Shown here: positions 43,359 to 53,251 of the stretch, piece after piece
Layout of the letters: each line of letters opens with the position of its first letter
How positions within the stretch are numbered: position 1 is the first letter of the stretch
The notes under the pieces: generated by a model
What the model was told of the DNA's origin: nothing
The model's database searches: none
What the model saw: the letters and a program-made list of their open reading frames with translations, nothing else
Translations under genes and position numbers: made by a program
NCBI RefSeq assembly: GCF_000346615.1
Contig: NZ_ANNU01000006.1
Location: 166,797 to 230,796, forward strand
Source of the DNA: Nafulsella turpanensis ZLM-10
Lineage (GTDB): Bacteria; Bacteroidota; Bacteroidia; Cytophagales; Cyclobacteriaceae
DNA length: 64,000 nucleotides
Direction: 5' to 3'

Positions 43359-46250
43359 TTAAGCAGTCGCTAATTCTTCCTTCAGGAATATGGCTGTATA
43401 GCTTTGCTTCGCTTTGGCCACTTCTTCGGGCGTGCCCTGGGCAATAATTTGTCCGCCCCCGCTTCCCCCTTCCGGCCCCAGGTCAATCACATAATCGGCC
43501 ACTTTAATCACATCCATATTATGCTCAATAATCAGCACTGTATTGCCTTTATCGGCCAGTTTGTTAAGCACATCGAGCAGGTGCTGAATGTCCTGGAAGT
43601 GCAGGCCGGTAGTGGGTTCGTCGAGGATATAAATGGTTTTGCCTGTATCTTTCTTCGATAGCTCCGTGGCTAATTTTACCCGCTGGGCCTCCCCACCCGA
43701 TAAGGTAGTGGCATGCTGGCCAAGGGTAATATAGTTAAGCCCCACATCGTTCAGCGTCCTTACCTTGCGCACAATTTTTGGCTGATTTTCAAAGAACTCC
43801 ACCGCCTGCTCGACGGTCATATCCAGCACATCGGAAATAGATTTGCCCTTAAAGCGGACTTCGAGTGTTTCGCGGTTGTAGCGCTTGCCCTTACACACCT
43901 CACACTCTACATGCACATCGGGCAAAAAGTCCATTTCAATCACTTTCAGGCCGGCACCACCACATTCCTCACAGCGCCCTCCTTTAACATTAAAGGAAAA
44001 GCGACCTGGCTTATAGCCCCGTATCTTGGCCTCCGGCAGCTCAGCAAAGAGCGAACGGATTTCGGTGAACACACCGGTATAGGTAGCAGGGTTTGAGCGC
44101 GGGGTCCGCCCAATGGGCGACTGGTCTACTTCTATTACTTTATCCAGATGCTCCAAACCTTTAATAGACTCATAAGGCATCGGGTCTTTATTGGATTTAT
44201 AAAAATGTTTATTGAGCAGCGGATAGAGTGTTTCGTGAATGAGCGTAGATTTGCCACTACCACTCACGCCGGTAATACAAATCATCTGCCCCAACGGAAG
44301 CTTCAGGTCAATACCCTTTAAGTTGTTACCGCTGGCATTTTTCAGCACTAATGATTTTCCGGACCCTTTGCGGCGCTTTTCCGGCACGGCTATTTTGCGG
44401 ATTCCCTTGAGGTAATCGGCTGTTTTGCCGCCACTCTCCAGGAATTCATCAGGCGCACCTTTCGCCACCACTACCCCGCCGTGGCGACCCGCACCCGGGC
44501 CAATGTCCAGAATATAGTCGGAGGCCAGCATCATGTCTTTATCGTGCTCCACCACCAGCACCGAATTCCCTAAATCGCGCAGGTCCTGCAGGGCTTTTAT
44601 GAGCTTTACGTTATCGCGCTGATGGAGGCCTATACTTGGCTCGTCGAGTATGTACAATACACCTACCAGCTGGGTACCAATTTGGGTAGCCAGCCTGATA
44701 CGCTGTGCCTCACCACCGGAAAGCGTTTTAAGCGGGCGATTCAGGTGTAAATAATCGAGACCTACTCCTAAGAGGAAGCGGATTCGCTTACGAATTTCCT
44801 TCAGCACCTCGGTCGCAATTACCTGCTGCCGCTCATTTAACCTGCCTTCCAGTCCTTCGAACCAGTCGGCCAGGCTTTGAATATCCAGCATAGCCAGTTC
44901 GGCAATATTTTTCCCGTCAATGAGGAAGTGCAGCGATTCTTTCTTCAGACGCGCCCCATTACACTCCGGGCAGGGAACGGCAAGGGTAAAATCTTCCACC
45001 CAGCTGGCCATCTTATCGGAGCCTGACTCGCGCTGTTTTTCCAGGAAAGTGATAATGCCCTCGAACTTTGTATTCCAGTTAGATCCGGGATACTTTTTCG
45101 ATTTTACCTCTACCGGAATATTATCACCATACAGCAGCACGTCCAGCACCTCATCGGGCATATTCTTTACCGGTGTACTCAGGTTTACCTTATAGTGTTT
45201 AAGGATGGACTGAATTTTCTTGAATATCCAGATATCGCGGTACTCGCCCAGCGGGGCAATGGCGCCCTGGCTAATACTGAGGTGCTGGTTAGGAATGATA
45301 GATTCCCGGGTGATTTCTTCAATCGTACCCAGGCCATTGCAGCTAGGGCAGGCACCGTAAGGGGAATTAAAGGAAAAGGAATTTGGCGCAGGCTCATCGT
45401 AGGAGAGGCCTGTTTTAGGGTCCATCAGGAATTTGGAGAAATGATGCAGCTCTCCACTATCGGCATCCTGCACCATTACAAGTCCATTGCCATGTTTAAG
45501 TGCTTCGGTAACTGACTGGCTCAGGCGAAAGCGATCTTTCTCCTGCACTTTTATCCGGTCAATTACTATTTCGATGTCGTGGATTTTATAGCGGTCGACC
45601 TGCATTTTGGGCTCAATGTCCTGTATCTCCCCGTCGACCCGCACCTTGGTAAAACCTCCCTTTCGAATTTGCTGAAACAGCTCACGGTAATGCCCCTTCC
45701 GGCCTTTTACTACGGGAGCCAATATTACCAGCTTTGCTTCATCAAAGCTGTGCAGGAGGTGGTTAATAATCTGGTCTTCCGACTGCCGCACCATTTTCTG
45801 GCCACTCAGGTAGGAGAACGCCTCCGACGCCCGGGCATAAAGCAGGCGCATAAAGTCATAAATTTCGGTAGTTGTACCCACGGTGGAGCGGGGGTTGCGG
45901 GAGGTGGTTTTCTGCTCAATAGAAATGACCGGGCTTAGTCCGCTGATTTTGTCCACATCGGGCCGTTCCATACCGCCCATAAACGAGCGCGCATAAGCAG
46001 AGAAGCTCTCCATATAGCGGCGCTGGCCTTCGGCATATATGGTATCGAAAGCAAGGGATGATTTACCACTGCCACTGATACCGGTAATAACTACCAGCTG
46101 GTTACGCGGAATGGCTACATCTACATTTTTGAGGTTGTGTTCCCGGGCACCAAAAATTTCTATATAAGCTTCGCCCGTCGGATCAGGGGCTTTGGTTGGT
46201 TCGGGTATATCGATTACCGCTGTGGATTTGGTCTCTTTTTGTTTACGCAT
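43359..46250 (-). CDS. uvrA: Excinuclease ABC subunit A
   Basis: A protein of 963 residues from the ATG at 46250 (another ATG two codons upstream at 46256). Two ABC ATPase halves with Walker A '[17 protein letters not shown]' and '[17 protein letters not shown]', signatures '[16 protein letters not shown]' and '[18 protein letters not shown]', and zinc sites including '[13 protein letters not shown]' and '[16 protein letters not shown]'. UvrA dimers scan DNA for damage and load UvrB. An N-terminal extension of about 28 residues precedes the usual '[14 protein letters not shown]' start. A -7-like element sits just before the ATG. Confidence 0.98.
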   Translation of the reverse strand: MRKQKETKSTAVIDIPEPTKAPDPTGEAYIEIFGAREHNLKNVDVAIPRNQLVVITGISGSGKSSLAFDTIYAEGQRRYMESFSAYARSFMGGMERPDVDKISGLSPVISIEQKTTSRNPRSTVGTTTEIYDFMRLLYARASEAFSYLSGQKMVRQSEDQIINHLLHSFDEAKLVILAPVVKGRKGHYRELFQQIRKGGFTKVRVDGEIQDIEPKMQVDRYKIHDIEIVIDRIKVQEKDRFRLSQSVTEALKHGNGLVMVQDADSGELHHFSKFLMDPKTGLSYDEPAPNSFSFNSPYGACPSCNGLGTIEEITRESIIPNQHLSISQGAIAPLGEYRDIWIFKKIQSILKHYKVNLSTPVKNMPDEVLDVLLYGDNIPVEVKSKKYPGSNWNTKFEGIITFLEKQRESGSDKMASWVEDFTLAVPCPECNGARLKKESLHFLIDGKNIAELAMLDIQSLADWFEGLEGRLNERQQVIATEVLKEIRKRIRFLLGVGLDYLHLNRPLKTLSGGEAQRIRLATQIGTQLVGVLYILDEPSIGLHQRDNVKLIKALQDLRDLGNSVLVVEHDKDMMLASDYILDIGPGAGRHGGVVVAKGAPDEFLESGGKTADYLKGIRKIAVPEKRRKGSGKSLVLKNASGNNLKGIDLKLPLGQMICITGVSGSGKSTLIHETLYPLLNKHFYKSNKDPMPYESIKGLEHLDKVIEVDQSPIGRTPRSNPATYTGVFTEIRSLFAELPEAKIRGYKPGRFSFNVKGGRCEECGGAGLKVIEMDFLPDVHVECEVCKGKRYNRETLEVRFKGKSISDVLDMTVEQAVEFFENQPKIVRKVRTLNDVGLNYITLGQHATTLSGGEAQRVKLATELSKKDTGKTIYILDEPTTGLHFQDIQHLLDVLNKLADKGNTVLIIEHNMDVIKVADYVIDLGPEGGSGGGQIIAQGTPEEVAKAKQSYTAIFLKEELATA

Positions 46251-46259
46251 ATTCAATTA

Positions 46260-46267
46260 CAAATATA
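46260..46267 (-). promoter_or_regulatory. Candidate -7 element TATATTTG for uvrA
   Basis: Matches TAnnTTTG on the minus strand and would start transcription about 4-5 bases before the ATG at 46250, favouring that start over 46256 and giving a near-leaderless mRNA. No -33 box at consensus spacing is seen. Confidence 0.35.
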
Positions 46268-46537
46268 ACAGGATTCCTCCTTTTCGTCCTGCAGGCTGGG
46301 CTTATTGTCCTAAGCAGATGATCCTTAAAATGTTTCACTATGGAGCAGCTGCCACCAAAACACCCAAAGGTGATAACGCAATAGGGGCTAAGATAATTCT
46401 CTTTTCCCGGAAGTGAAGGCACATTATCTGATAAGGATAACGGCAAACCCTGTTAAACAGAAAAGAGGCCCCTTGTCGGCAGCCTCTCCTGAAATTATTG
46501 TAGCAATAAACTGCTTTCACAGCCCGTGCTGTCAAGG

Positions 46538-47575
46538 TTAGAAGTTTGGAGAAAGCAAGTACTTACTGTAGAAATCATCTATCACTTTTACGGCTTCGGT
46601 AGGCGTATCAACAATGTTAACCAGGTCGAGATCTTCTGCATTTACATTTTTCTCATTCGTGAGCATAACCTCGCGAATCCAGTCAAACAGGCCAGACCAG
46701 TACTCGGTTCCTACCAGCACAATAGGGAAGCGCCCGATTTTCTTCGTCTGGATAAGGGTAAGCGCTTCGAAGAGCTCATCCATGGTACCAAAGCCACCGG
46801 GCATTACAATAAATCCCTGGGCATACTTTACAAACATTACCTTGCGTACAAAGAAGTGGTCGAAGGTGATGAGCTTATCGCGGTCAATATACTGGTTATC
46901 GAACTGCTCGAAGGGCAGAATAATATTAAGACCTACCGACTTGCCTCCTTCATTATAGGCCCCTTTGTTCCCCGCCTCCATAATACCTGGTCCGCCACCG
47001 GTAATTACACCATAACCATGACGCACCAGCTTGGCAGCAATTTCTTCGGCCATTTTATAGTAGGGGTGGTCTTCCTTTGTTCTGGCAGAACCAAATATAG
47101 ATACACATGGACCAATTTTTGCCAGCTTTTCGAAGCCTTCCACAAACTCCGACATTACCTTAAAAATGGCCCAGCTGTTGGAGCTCTTGATCTCGTTCCA
47201 GTCCCGGTCAATAAAAGCCTGGCGAATAAGCTGATCTTCTTCTGAAGCCTTTTTCACTACCGGCACCTCTTCTTCCTCGAGTGCACTGGCAGGCATATTG
47301 CTCTTGCGCATTTTCTTGGTCTTGGTTTCAGACCGCTCGCTGCTTCCGCTTTTCTCTATTTTACGCTCATGCGCCTCTTCTACTGCCGTTTTTTTCTCCA
47401 ACGGGTGCTTAGGCTCTTTACCAGCCTCCTCTTTCTTGCTGATTGGGCGGTTATCTACCTGGTTGCTGGCTTTCTTTTCCGGAATTCTCTCTTCTCCGTT
47501 CGAAGCAATATCTTTACTGCCGCTAGTACCGGCCGACTGGTTCTTCTTTAAATTTTCTTTGTCGTTTTCCTTCAT
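46538..47575 (-). CDS. LOG-family (TIGR00730) protein with disordered tail
   Basis: From the ATG at 47575 the product is 345 residues. The C-terminal Rossmann-fold core has 'GITGGGPGIMEAGNKGAY'-type glycine loop ('VITGGGPGIMEAGN') and 'MPGGFGTMDELFEALTLIQT', the PGGxGTxxE motif of LOG proteins. The family includes cytokinin-riboside 5-prime-monophosphate phosphoribohydrolases and related nucleotide hydrolases. The first 110 or so residues are a low-complexity Lys/Glu/Ser-rich extension absent from typical members ('KKTAVEEAHERKIEKSGSSE'). Function of the tail is unknown. Confidence 0.88.
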   Translation of the reverse strand: MKENDKENLKKNQSAGTSGSKDIASNGEERIPEKKASNQVDNRPISKKEEAGKEPKHPLEKKTAVEEAHERKIEKSGSSERSETKTKKMRKSNMPASALEEEEVPVVKKASEEDQLIRQAFIDRDWNEIKSSNSWAIFKVMSEFVEGFEKLAKIGPCVSIFGSARTKEDHPYYKMAEEIAAKLVRHGYGVITGGGPGIMEAGNKGAYNEGGKSVGLNIILPFEQFDNQYIDRDKLITFDHFFVRKVMFVKYAQGFIVMPGGFGTMDELFEALTLIQTKKIGRFPIVLVGTEYWSGLFDWIREVMLTNEKNVNAEDLDLVNIVDTPTEAVKVIDDFYSKYLLSPNF

Positions 47576-47663
47576 AAATAAAAAATCTGTTATTTTCAAA
47601 AATCTTCAGCCTCGCAAATTAAGGCTTTTTTCCGGTAAAACAAACCTCTTACAACTTTATGTC

Positions 47664-48572
47664 TTAGTCCAGCAGCTGCCGGAGGGCCGGGCGCAATCCT
47701 TCATACTGAAAGGCATATCCTGCGTTTTCAATCTTTTCTGAAGACACCCTCAGGCTTCCCAGCACCATACCCGCCCGCTCGCCCATGGCTAGCTTTATAC
47801 CAAAGGCAGGCACGGCAGGAACAATAAACGGTTTGTCAAGAACCCCGGCCAGTATCTCCATAAAACGTTCATTGGTTTCCGGTTCCGGCGCCACAGCATT
47901 ATACACCCCTTTCATGCTACTATCTTCTATGGCTTTTATAATAATGCCGCACAAATCATCGATATGAATCCAGCTCATGTACTGCCGGCCACTTCCCAGC
48001 GGTGCAGCCAGCCCAAAGCGACTGGGTTTTAATAACTGCGGCAAGGCTCCTCCTTCTGTACTTAACACTACCCCTATCCGCAATTTTACCAGTCGTATCC
48101 CTAAGCTCTCTATTTTATCAGCCTCAGCTTCCCATGTTTTACACACCTGCGCCAGAAACTCCTGCCCGGCCGGACTACTCTCATTTAGCCAGTGAGCGCC
48201 GTTTTCATCGCCATAGTAGCCAATTGCCGAGGCCGAAATAAATCCCTTTAACTGATAGCCGGTAGTTTTAAGCTCCTGAAAAAGCAGCTGCGTAGATTCG
48301 CTCCGGCTCTTTATAATGGTTTCTTTATACTCCTTACTCCAGGAGTGATCGGCGACCGATGCGCCTGCCAAATGCACCACGTAGTGAGCACTCTCCACCG
48401 CACCCGGCTCTATCATTCCCTTTGCCGGATCCCACAGGAAGGCTTTTACTTCACCGTCGGAATTTCGGCTACGGCTGAGGTGAGCTACTTTATAGCCCTT
48501 TTCGAGCAGTAGGGCCGTAAGCCTGCTGCCAAGTAAACCGCTTCCTCCGGTAATTAAAACTTTTGTATGCAT
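47664..48572 (-). CDS. TIGR01777 (SulA-type) NAD-dependent epimerase-like protein
   Basis: A 302-residue protein with N-terminal Rossmann motif 'VLITGGSGLLGSRLTALLLE', a short-chain dehydrogenase-like active region around 'FISASAIGYYGDENGAHWLN', and 'RIGVVLSTEGGALPQLLKPS', characteristic of TIGR01777 proteins (historically SulA or YfcH-like). The C-terminal DUF1731-like segment 'GMVLGSLRVSSEKIENAGYA' is present. Substrate is unknown; the family is widespread. Confidence 0.88.
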   Translation of the reverse strand: MHTKVLITGGSGLLGSRLTALLLEKGYKVAHLSRSRNSDGEVKAFLWDPAKGMIEPGAVESAHYVVHLAGASVADHSWSKEYKETIIKSRSESTQLLFQELKTTGYQLKGFISASAIGYYGDENGAHWLNESSPAGQEFLAQVCKTWEAEADKIESLGIRLVKLRIGVVLSTEGGALPQLLKPSRFGLAAPLGSGRQYMSWIHIDDLCGIIIKAIEDSSMKGVYNAVAPEPETNERFMEILAGVLDKPFIVPAVPAFGIKLAMGERAGMVLGSLRVSSEKIENAGYAFQYEGLRPALRQLLD

Positions 48573-48594
48573 GTTTATAAGTAAAGATAAACGA

Positions 48595-48622
48595 TTTGAC
48601 AGCTAATTTGCTCCTACATTTG
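48595..48622 (+). promoter_or_regulatory. Candidate promoter TTTG-N16-TACATTTG
   Basis: TTTG at 48595-48598 and TACATTTG at 48615-48622 with a 16-base spacer. Transcription would start near 48628, upstream of both possible starts of the next gene. Confidence 0.45.
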
Positions 48623-48698
48623 TAGGATAAGTAACCAACGGTAAAATATTATGTTTTTTGTACGTTGTAAACTTCCTGAAAACCATTACCCTATTTCT

Positions 48699-49379
48699 AT
48701 GAGAGCTTTAGCCAGCAGCCTTCTGCTACTCCTGGTCATCCTGCAGCATCTGCCACTCCAGGCACAGGAAACGACTTATCGCAAAGAAAAAATGAACGTT
48801 ATGGGCCAATCCTATTCCGGCTTTAGTGTGCAGGTACCATACAGTGAACAAAGAAGTAAAAAATACCTGATTAATTATCTTGAAGAAGAAGGGAAGGCCC
48901 GGGAAAAAAAGAACTTTATTGAGATAAAGGAAACCTACTGGAAAACCAAGGACGATCCTACCACTGTATATGCCCAGGTAAATGGCGACAGTACCCAAAG
49001 CCGTCTGTGGATTGGCTATTCTGCGGAGGCTGATGAAGCTTTGATTGGCGCTATTCAAAGCCAGATGGAAAGCCTGCCCTTTATCCTGCACAAGCAGCAC
49101 CTGCAACACCAGATCAAGGAAGCCGAAGATGCCGAAAGCTACTTAAGCAAGGAGCTCCGGAATACGCAGCGCGATGGAGAGAGGCTTCAGCGAGACCTGG
49201 AACGTAATGCTTATGAAAAGGAGCGACTGGAAAAGGAGCTGAAGCAAAATGCAGCCGACAAAATTGCCCTTGAGCAGGGCATTGCCAACAATAGCGAAGA
49301 ACAGAAAAAAAAGAGCAAAGCTCTCTCGGAGGTACAAAAACAGCTCGAATACCTGAAGGAAAAGCTTTCCCGGCTGTAG
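48699..49379 (+). CDS. Exported coiled-coil protein, unknown function
   Basis: From the ATG at 48699 the product is 226 residues with a signal peptide ('ASSLLLLLVILQHLPLQAQ'). A mixed alpha/beta segment (residues 20-125) is followed by a long charged coiled coil ('LQRDLERNAYEKERLEKEL' and 'NAADKIALEQGIANNSEEQK'). A longer start at 48651 would put 16 extra residues before the signal peptide and is less likely. I do not recognise the family; periplasmic location is inferred. Confidence 0.75.
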   Translation: MRALASSLLLLLVILQHLPLQAQETTYRKEKMNVMGQSYSGFSVQVPYSEQRSKKYLINYLEEEGKAREKKNFIEIKETYWKTKDDPTTVYAQVNGDSTQSRLWIGYSAEADEALIGAIQSQMESLPFILHKQHLQHQIKEAEDAESYLSKELRNTQRDGERLQRDLERNAYEKERLEKELKQNAADKIALEQGIANNSEEQKKKSKALSEVQKQLEYLKEKLSRL

Positions 49380-49402
49380 AAAAAAGTCCGGAACAGCACA
49401 TA

Positions 49403-49439
49403 AAAAGAGGCGGCCCCACAAACAGGAGCCGCCTCTTTT
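49403..49439. terminator. Bidirectional terminator
   Basis: AAAAGAGGCGGC (49403-49414) pairs perfectly with GCCGCCTCTTTT (49428-49439), a 12-bp stem with T-runs on both strands, between two convergent genes. Confidence 0.82.
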
Positions 49440-49462
49440 ACTGATCGGCTGACAATTACTGA

Positions 49463-52400
49463 TTACTGTTTCATAAAGCGCATCGTCTTTATCCGTTCTC
49501 TGGCCTCATTTTCTATCACCATCAGGTAGGTTCCTCTTACCAGCTGCATTTCCTGCAGGTCGAGGCGAAGATTTTGACCTGTACCTGCCGCCTGGTAACG
49601 GTTACTATGAATTCTTCTACCACTCATATCCATAATCGTGAGGGTTACAGCCTCCTCTTCCAAACCATTTAACTGAAGGTTAATAATGTTACGGGCCGGG
49701 TTTGGATACAGACTTACAGCCACCGCCTGCGCACTCTTTCCATCGCCCGACAGGCCATCGGTACTTCTCTTACCCGCTCCAGCCATGGCGGCTTTTTTCG
49801 CCTGCTCCGGCTGGTGATACAAAGCCGAAGCCGGAATTGCCTGCTTGTCAAAGCCAGGACCTTTCCATTGCACTTCCAGAACTTCCAGCTCTTCATGTTC
49901 ATAATAGGCTAGTCGAATAGGGTAGTAACCCGCTTCCAACTGCACACTGCCTGCTTTTTCGGCCGAAGCATGCCACCCATCATTATTAATTAACAGCTTA
50001 TCATTGATAAAGAGCTTGCTGCCGTCGTCGGAGTTCAGGTAAAAAGTGTAGTAACCTGCTTTTTCAATCTGGATCCAACCTTCATATACAAAACCAAAGT
50101 GGTTGTCTTTTTCACGAGGCTCAAGACTAAAGTTAGCGATTACGCCACTTTTCGCAGCCTTTAGGCGGCTGAAGTCAGGCAGCTGGAACCATGCATTGTT
50201 TTTAGACTCCTTATTCTCGTAATAAGTAAAGGCAAGGCCTGCCGACATTCCGCTCCTGTTGCCGCTTCCCGGCTCCCTATACAGCTTCTCTGCCGGAATT
50301 TCCTGCAAGTTTACGCCCGGTCCTTTATAAGACGCAAAGAGCTTTTCATTTCCTGAATTCTCAAAGTACTCTACCCTTATCTTGTGCAGGCCGCTACTAA
50401 GTTCAACATCATTATATACCACCTTACTTTTATGTACTCCATCATTATTTACCACGAGGCGGTCGTTGATATAGATCTTACTGCCCTCATCTGAATCGGT
50501 ATAAAAGAAGTAAGTACCGGCCTCGTCAATATCAATATATCCCTCGAAGGTAAAGGCGTAGAAATCGTCCTGCTCCCGGGGCGAAACAGATATTTCATCC
50601 ACCGTTCCTGTTTTTACCGGGCTTAAACCAGAGAAATCAGGCAAGCTACTCCAGGGGCGGCTTGGGGCAATTTCATAATAAGCATAATGCAAACCCCGCT
50701 CCATACCTTCAATATTACCATCTTCCTCCTCATCATCGCTGCCCTCGGCCACCGCTGCCGGCAATACCCTCAGCTTCATTTCATCTGAGTCGGACTGGCC
50801 GGTACTGGCAGTTGCAGTAAACCGGAAGGTATATACCCCTTCCCGAAGATTACTTATCTCCAGATTAGCTGTTTTATTACTTTTAACTGTAAGAGAAGGG
50901 CCACTCACCTTTTCCCAACGGTAAGATTTTGCCTGACAGTTAACAAGCGAAACACTGCCATGAATCACCATGTTGCCATTCAGCGGAAGCTCCACCTCAT
51001 CATCCTCTCCGGCATAGGCGGTAATGCCTGTCTCCTTTTCCGGCGCTGGCTGTACCTTCACCTTCACTTCATCACTACCGCTCGCCCCATCATTATCCTT
51101 TACCGTAAAGCGGAATGTATAGTTACCTTCCTGCAAACTACTGAGGGTAAGACTTGCCGTGGAAGCTCCTTTCATGGCAAGGGATGGGCCACTGATTTTC
51201 TCCCAGCTGTAAGCAACCAACTCACCATCCTGGTCTTTACCACTGCCTTTCAATACCAGTTTCTCTACCGGGAGTGTAACGGAGTGGTCAGATCCGGCCT
51301 TTGCTACGGGTGCCTTATTTTCTTTCTCCTCAGGCCTTACCATCACCTTTACATTATCACTTGCTTCGGCTCCACCATTATCTCTGGCGGTAAGCCTAAA
51401 AGTATATGTACCTTCCTCCAGCTCTTTCAGCTGCAGCATCTTACTTTCTTTGTCCTCCATCTTTACAGATGGTCCCTCTATTTTTTCCCACTTATAGCTA
51501 ACAATATGACCATCCTTATCAGAGGCACTACCTTCCAGGCGGAGGCTGTTATCGGGCAGGGTAGTGGCTTTGTCTTTCCCTGCATCTACCACTGGCGCTA
51601 CATTTTCTTTTTTCTCAGCCTTTACCACCAGCCTTACCTCATCTGCCCCTTCGGCACCGCCATTATCTTTAGCTGTTAGCTTAAACGTATAGGTGCCTTC
51701 TTCCAGATTCGATAGCTTTAGGGTACCGCTCTCTTTACCTTCCATTTTTACCGAAGGACCACTCAACTTCCTCCAGGCATAGCTCACTACTTTTCCATCA
51801 CTATCAGAAGCGCTGCCTTTCAGCTGTACACTACTTACAGGAAGAGTCACGGACTGGTCATTACCAGCATTTACATCAGGTGCTTTGTTCGGCTTAAATT
51901 CTTCCTTATCCAGGTCTCCGTTTTTAGAAAACTGCAGCATCCAGCCATATATATCGCCCAGGCTGCCATCATACACATCATTCCAGCCCCAGTGAGCCTT
52001 CCCTTTCATTATCGTTAGCTTTGCCTTTGGTTCAGGCGCTGGCTTACAGTTATTGTAGGCATTAACAATATTTTTTGAACCGTTAATCGACACTACCTGG
52101 TCTCTGTCGCCATGGAAGGCCCACAGCGGCACATCACTATAGTTACAGGTTTTACTCGGGTCCCCGCTACCTGCAATAGGCACCACAGCAGCAATCTTAT
52201 CTGAGTGCTGCTCAAGGTAGTCTACCAATCCCATAGCCCCCATACTGAGCCCCGTCAGGTATACCTGGTCCTCATCAATATTATACTTTTGTGTGGCGAA
52301 CGCTATAAACTCGTCAAGCTCATGCACACTCCAGTAGTCATCTGTTTGGGGAGAAAGAACTACAAAGGGAAAATCCTTTCCATTATTAATTTCCCTGCCA

Positions 52401-52651
52401 GGGCCAAACTTTACAGCCTGGTCGAGCTGACTCTGCCCGTCTCCTCTTTCTCCGGCTCCATGCAGAAAGATAAGGAGCGGAAATTCCCGGGAGGAGCTTT
52501 TAAAATCATTGGGGAGATACTCATAAAAACCATATGGTGCAGAAGTCGAACCCAGCCGTCTGGCTTCGTGGGAGCCCTGGGCAAAAGCGCTGCCGAAACT
52601 ACAGGTCAGCAACAGTAAAAAGCTTAAAGAGGTAAAAATTGTCTTTTTCAT
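49463..52651 (-). CDS. T9SS-exported esterase with PKD-like and PA14-like domains
   Basis: A 1062-residue secreted protein. Residues 1-24 signal peptide. Residues 30-245: alpha/beta hydrolase (feruloyl esterase/PHB depolymerase type) with oxyanion stretch 'LLIFLHGAGERGDG', nucleophile Ser136 in 'LTGLSMGAMG', acid candidate in 'HGDRDQV' (Asp182/Asp184) and His220 in 'GKAHWGW'. Residues about 257-625: four PKD/Ig-like repeats of about 90 residues (DNGGAE and 'GTYTF' landmarks). Residues about 650-925: two PA14-like domains ('YINDRLVVNNDGVHKS', 'FINDKLLINNDGWHA'). Residues about 980-1062: T9SS type A sorting domain ('VSLYPNPARNIINLQLNG', 'RGTYLMVIENEARERIKTM'). Probably a cell-surface or secreted carbohydrate- or ester-degrading enzyme; substrate unknown. 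Confidence 0.9.
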   Translation of the reverse strand: MKKTIFTSLSFLLLLTCSFGSAFAQGSHEARRLGSTSAPYGFYEYLPNDFKSSSREFPLLIFLHGAGERGDGQSQLDQAVKFGPGREINNGKDFPFVVLSPQTDDYWSVHELDEFIAFATQKYNIDEDQVYLTGLSMGAMGLVDYLEQHSDKIAAVVPIAGSGDPSKTCNYSDVPLWAFHGDRDQVVSINGSKNIVNAYNNCKPAPEPKAKLTIMKGKAHWGWNDVYDGSLGDIYGWMLQFSKNGDLDKEEFKPNKAPDVNAGNDQSVTLPVSSVQLKGSASDSDGKVVSYAWRKLSGPSVKMEGKESGTLKLSNLEEGTYTFKLTAKDNGGAEGADEVRLVVKAEKKENVAPVVDAGKDKATTLPDNSLRLEGSASDKDGHIVSYKWEKIEGPSVKMEDKESKMLQLKELEEGTYTFRLTARDNGGAEASDNVKVMVRPEEKENKAPVAKAGSDHSVTLPVEKLVLKGSGKDQDGELVAYSWEKISGPSLAMKGASTASLTLSSLQEGNYTFRFTVKDNDGASGSDEVKVKVQPAPEKETGITAYAGEDDEVELPLNGNMVIHGSVSLVNCQAKSYRWEKVSGPSLTVKSNKTANLEISNLREGVYTFRFTATASTGQSDSDEMKLRVLPAAVAEGSDDEEEDGNIEGMERGLHYAYYEIAPSRPWSSLPDFSGLSPVKTGTVDEISVSPREQDDFYAFTFEGYIDIDEAGTYFFYTDSDEGSKIYINDRLVVNNDGVHKSKVVYNDVELSSGLHKIRVEYFENSGNEKLFASYKGPGVNLQEIPAEKLYREPGSGNRSGMSAGLAFTYYENKESKNNAWFQLPDFSRLKAAKSGVIANFSLEPREKDNHFGFVYEGWIQIEKAGYYTFYLNSDDGSKLFINDKLLINNDGWHASAEKAGSVQLEAGYYPIRLAYYEHEELEVLEVQWKGPGFDKQAIPASALYHQPEQAKKAAMAGAGKRSTDGLSGDGKSAQAVAVSLYPNPARNIINLQLNGLEEEAVTLTIMDMSGRRIHSNRYQAAGTGQNLRLDLQEMQLVRGTYLMVIENEARERIKTMRFMKQ
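50764..51883 (-). repeat. Four tandem PKD/Ig-like domain repeats
   Basis: Within the esterase gene, four consecutive segments of about 270 bases encode similar domains with shared landmarks (DAG/NAG-D near the start, 'LKGSASD' or 'LEGSASD', SGPS/EGPS, GTYTF/GNYTF). They are diverged at DNA level, so recent duplication is not evident. Confidence 0.75.
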
Positions 52652-52862
52652 AGGTCTTAAAAAAATTAACCCGATATTGTACTTTTATTAGTATCACAAA
52701 ATACCCTGACTCACTTATGAGTAAGGAGGTGCCGTGAATTACCTAATTAAAATCCATTAAGTCAAGTATTTAAGACACTTATTTGAATAAATTACGTTTA
52801 AACACCAGTAAGGCCCGTTTAGCTTAAAATATTATTTTTCAAATAACTATACCCTAAATTAT

Positions 52863-53050
52863 TGTGGATTTTTTCCACACCTGCTGAAGATTCACCCTTA
52901 GCAGAAGCCTTCCTGAAGAGCATTTCCGAAGCAGAAAGAACTATAATTATAGAGAATGCTATTTTTGATTCTATTATCCAGAAATAAAATACATTTTTGG
53001 AATGCACTTTTACATCTTAATTATCGGTAAAAGTGTAGAAATTTTCCACA
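52863..53050. repeat. Two TGTGGA-N5-TCCACA type inverted repeats
   Basis: TGTGGA-N5-TCCACA at 52863-52879 (perfect) and TGTAGA-N5-TCCACA at 53034-53050 (one mismatch), 171 bases apart. Both include TTTTCCACA (52871-52879 and 53042-53050), which fits the relaxed DnaA box TTWTNCACA. They could be operators for a regulator of the esterase gene or DnaA boxes. Confidence 0.4.
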
Positions 53051-53200
53051 GTATAGGAAAAACGACTTATTTTCCCATAAAATCACCCCGGGTGCCAACT
53101 TCAAAAAGAAGTTAACCAAAGCAACAATGCCAAACCGGCTGATGCAAAAAAAAGGACCGAACACATCCTGCACCTGCCAAACCTGAGAAAAGCCGTAAAA

Positions 53201-53234
53201 TAAAAGAGACCGCCCGAATGAGCAGTCTCTTTTA
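53201..53234 (-). terminator. Terminator after TonB-dependent receptor gene
   Basis: TAAAAGAGAC (53201-53210) pairs perfectly with GTCTCTTTTA (53225-53234), with the 14-base loop between. It lies just after the receptor stop on the minus strand. Confidence 0.7.
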
Positions 53235-53251
53235 TCAGGATTGAAGCTGGT

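Larger units (their letters stand above)
52652..53251. other. 600-base AT-rich gap with inverted repeats
   Basis: No gene is supported. The minus-strand frame 52819-53007 (62 codons) has no recognisable features. The gap carries two similar inverted repeats (see separate entry) and ends with the TonB-receptor gene terminator. It is the upstream region of the esterase gene. Confidence 0.6.

Noticed and set aside
50960..51679. 239-residue plus-strand frame antisense to the PKD-like repeats
   Set aside because: Shadow of the repeated domains in the esterase gene, no start-site support.
52819..53007. 62-residue minus-strand frame in the 600-base gap
   Set aside because: AT-rich, no family resemblance, no promoter or ribosome site, and the sequence overlaps the inverted repeats; it looks like chance.
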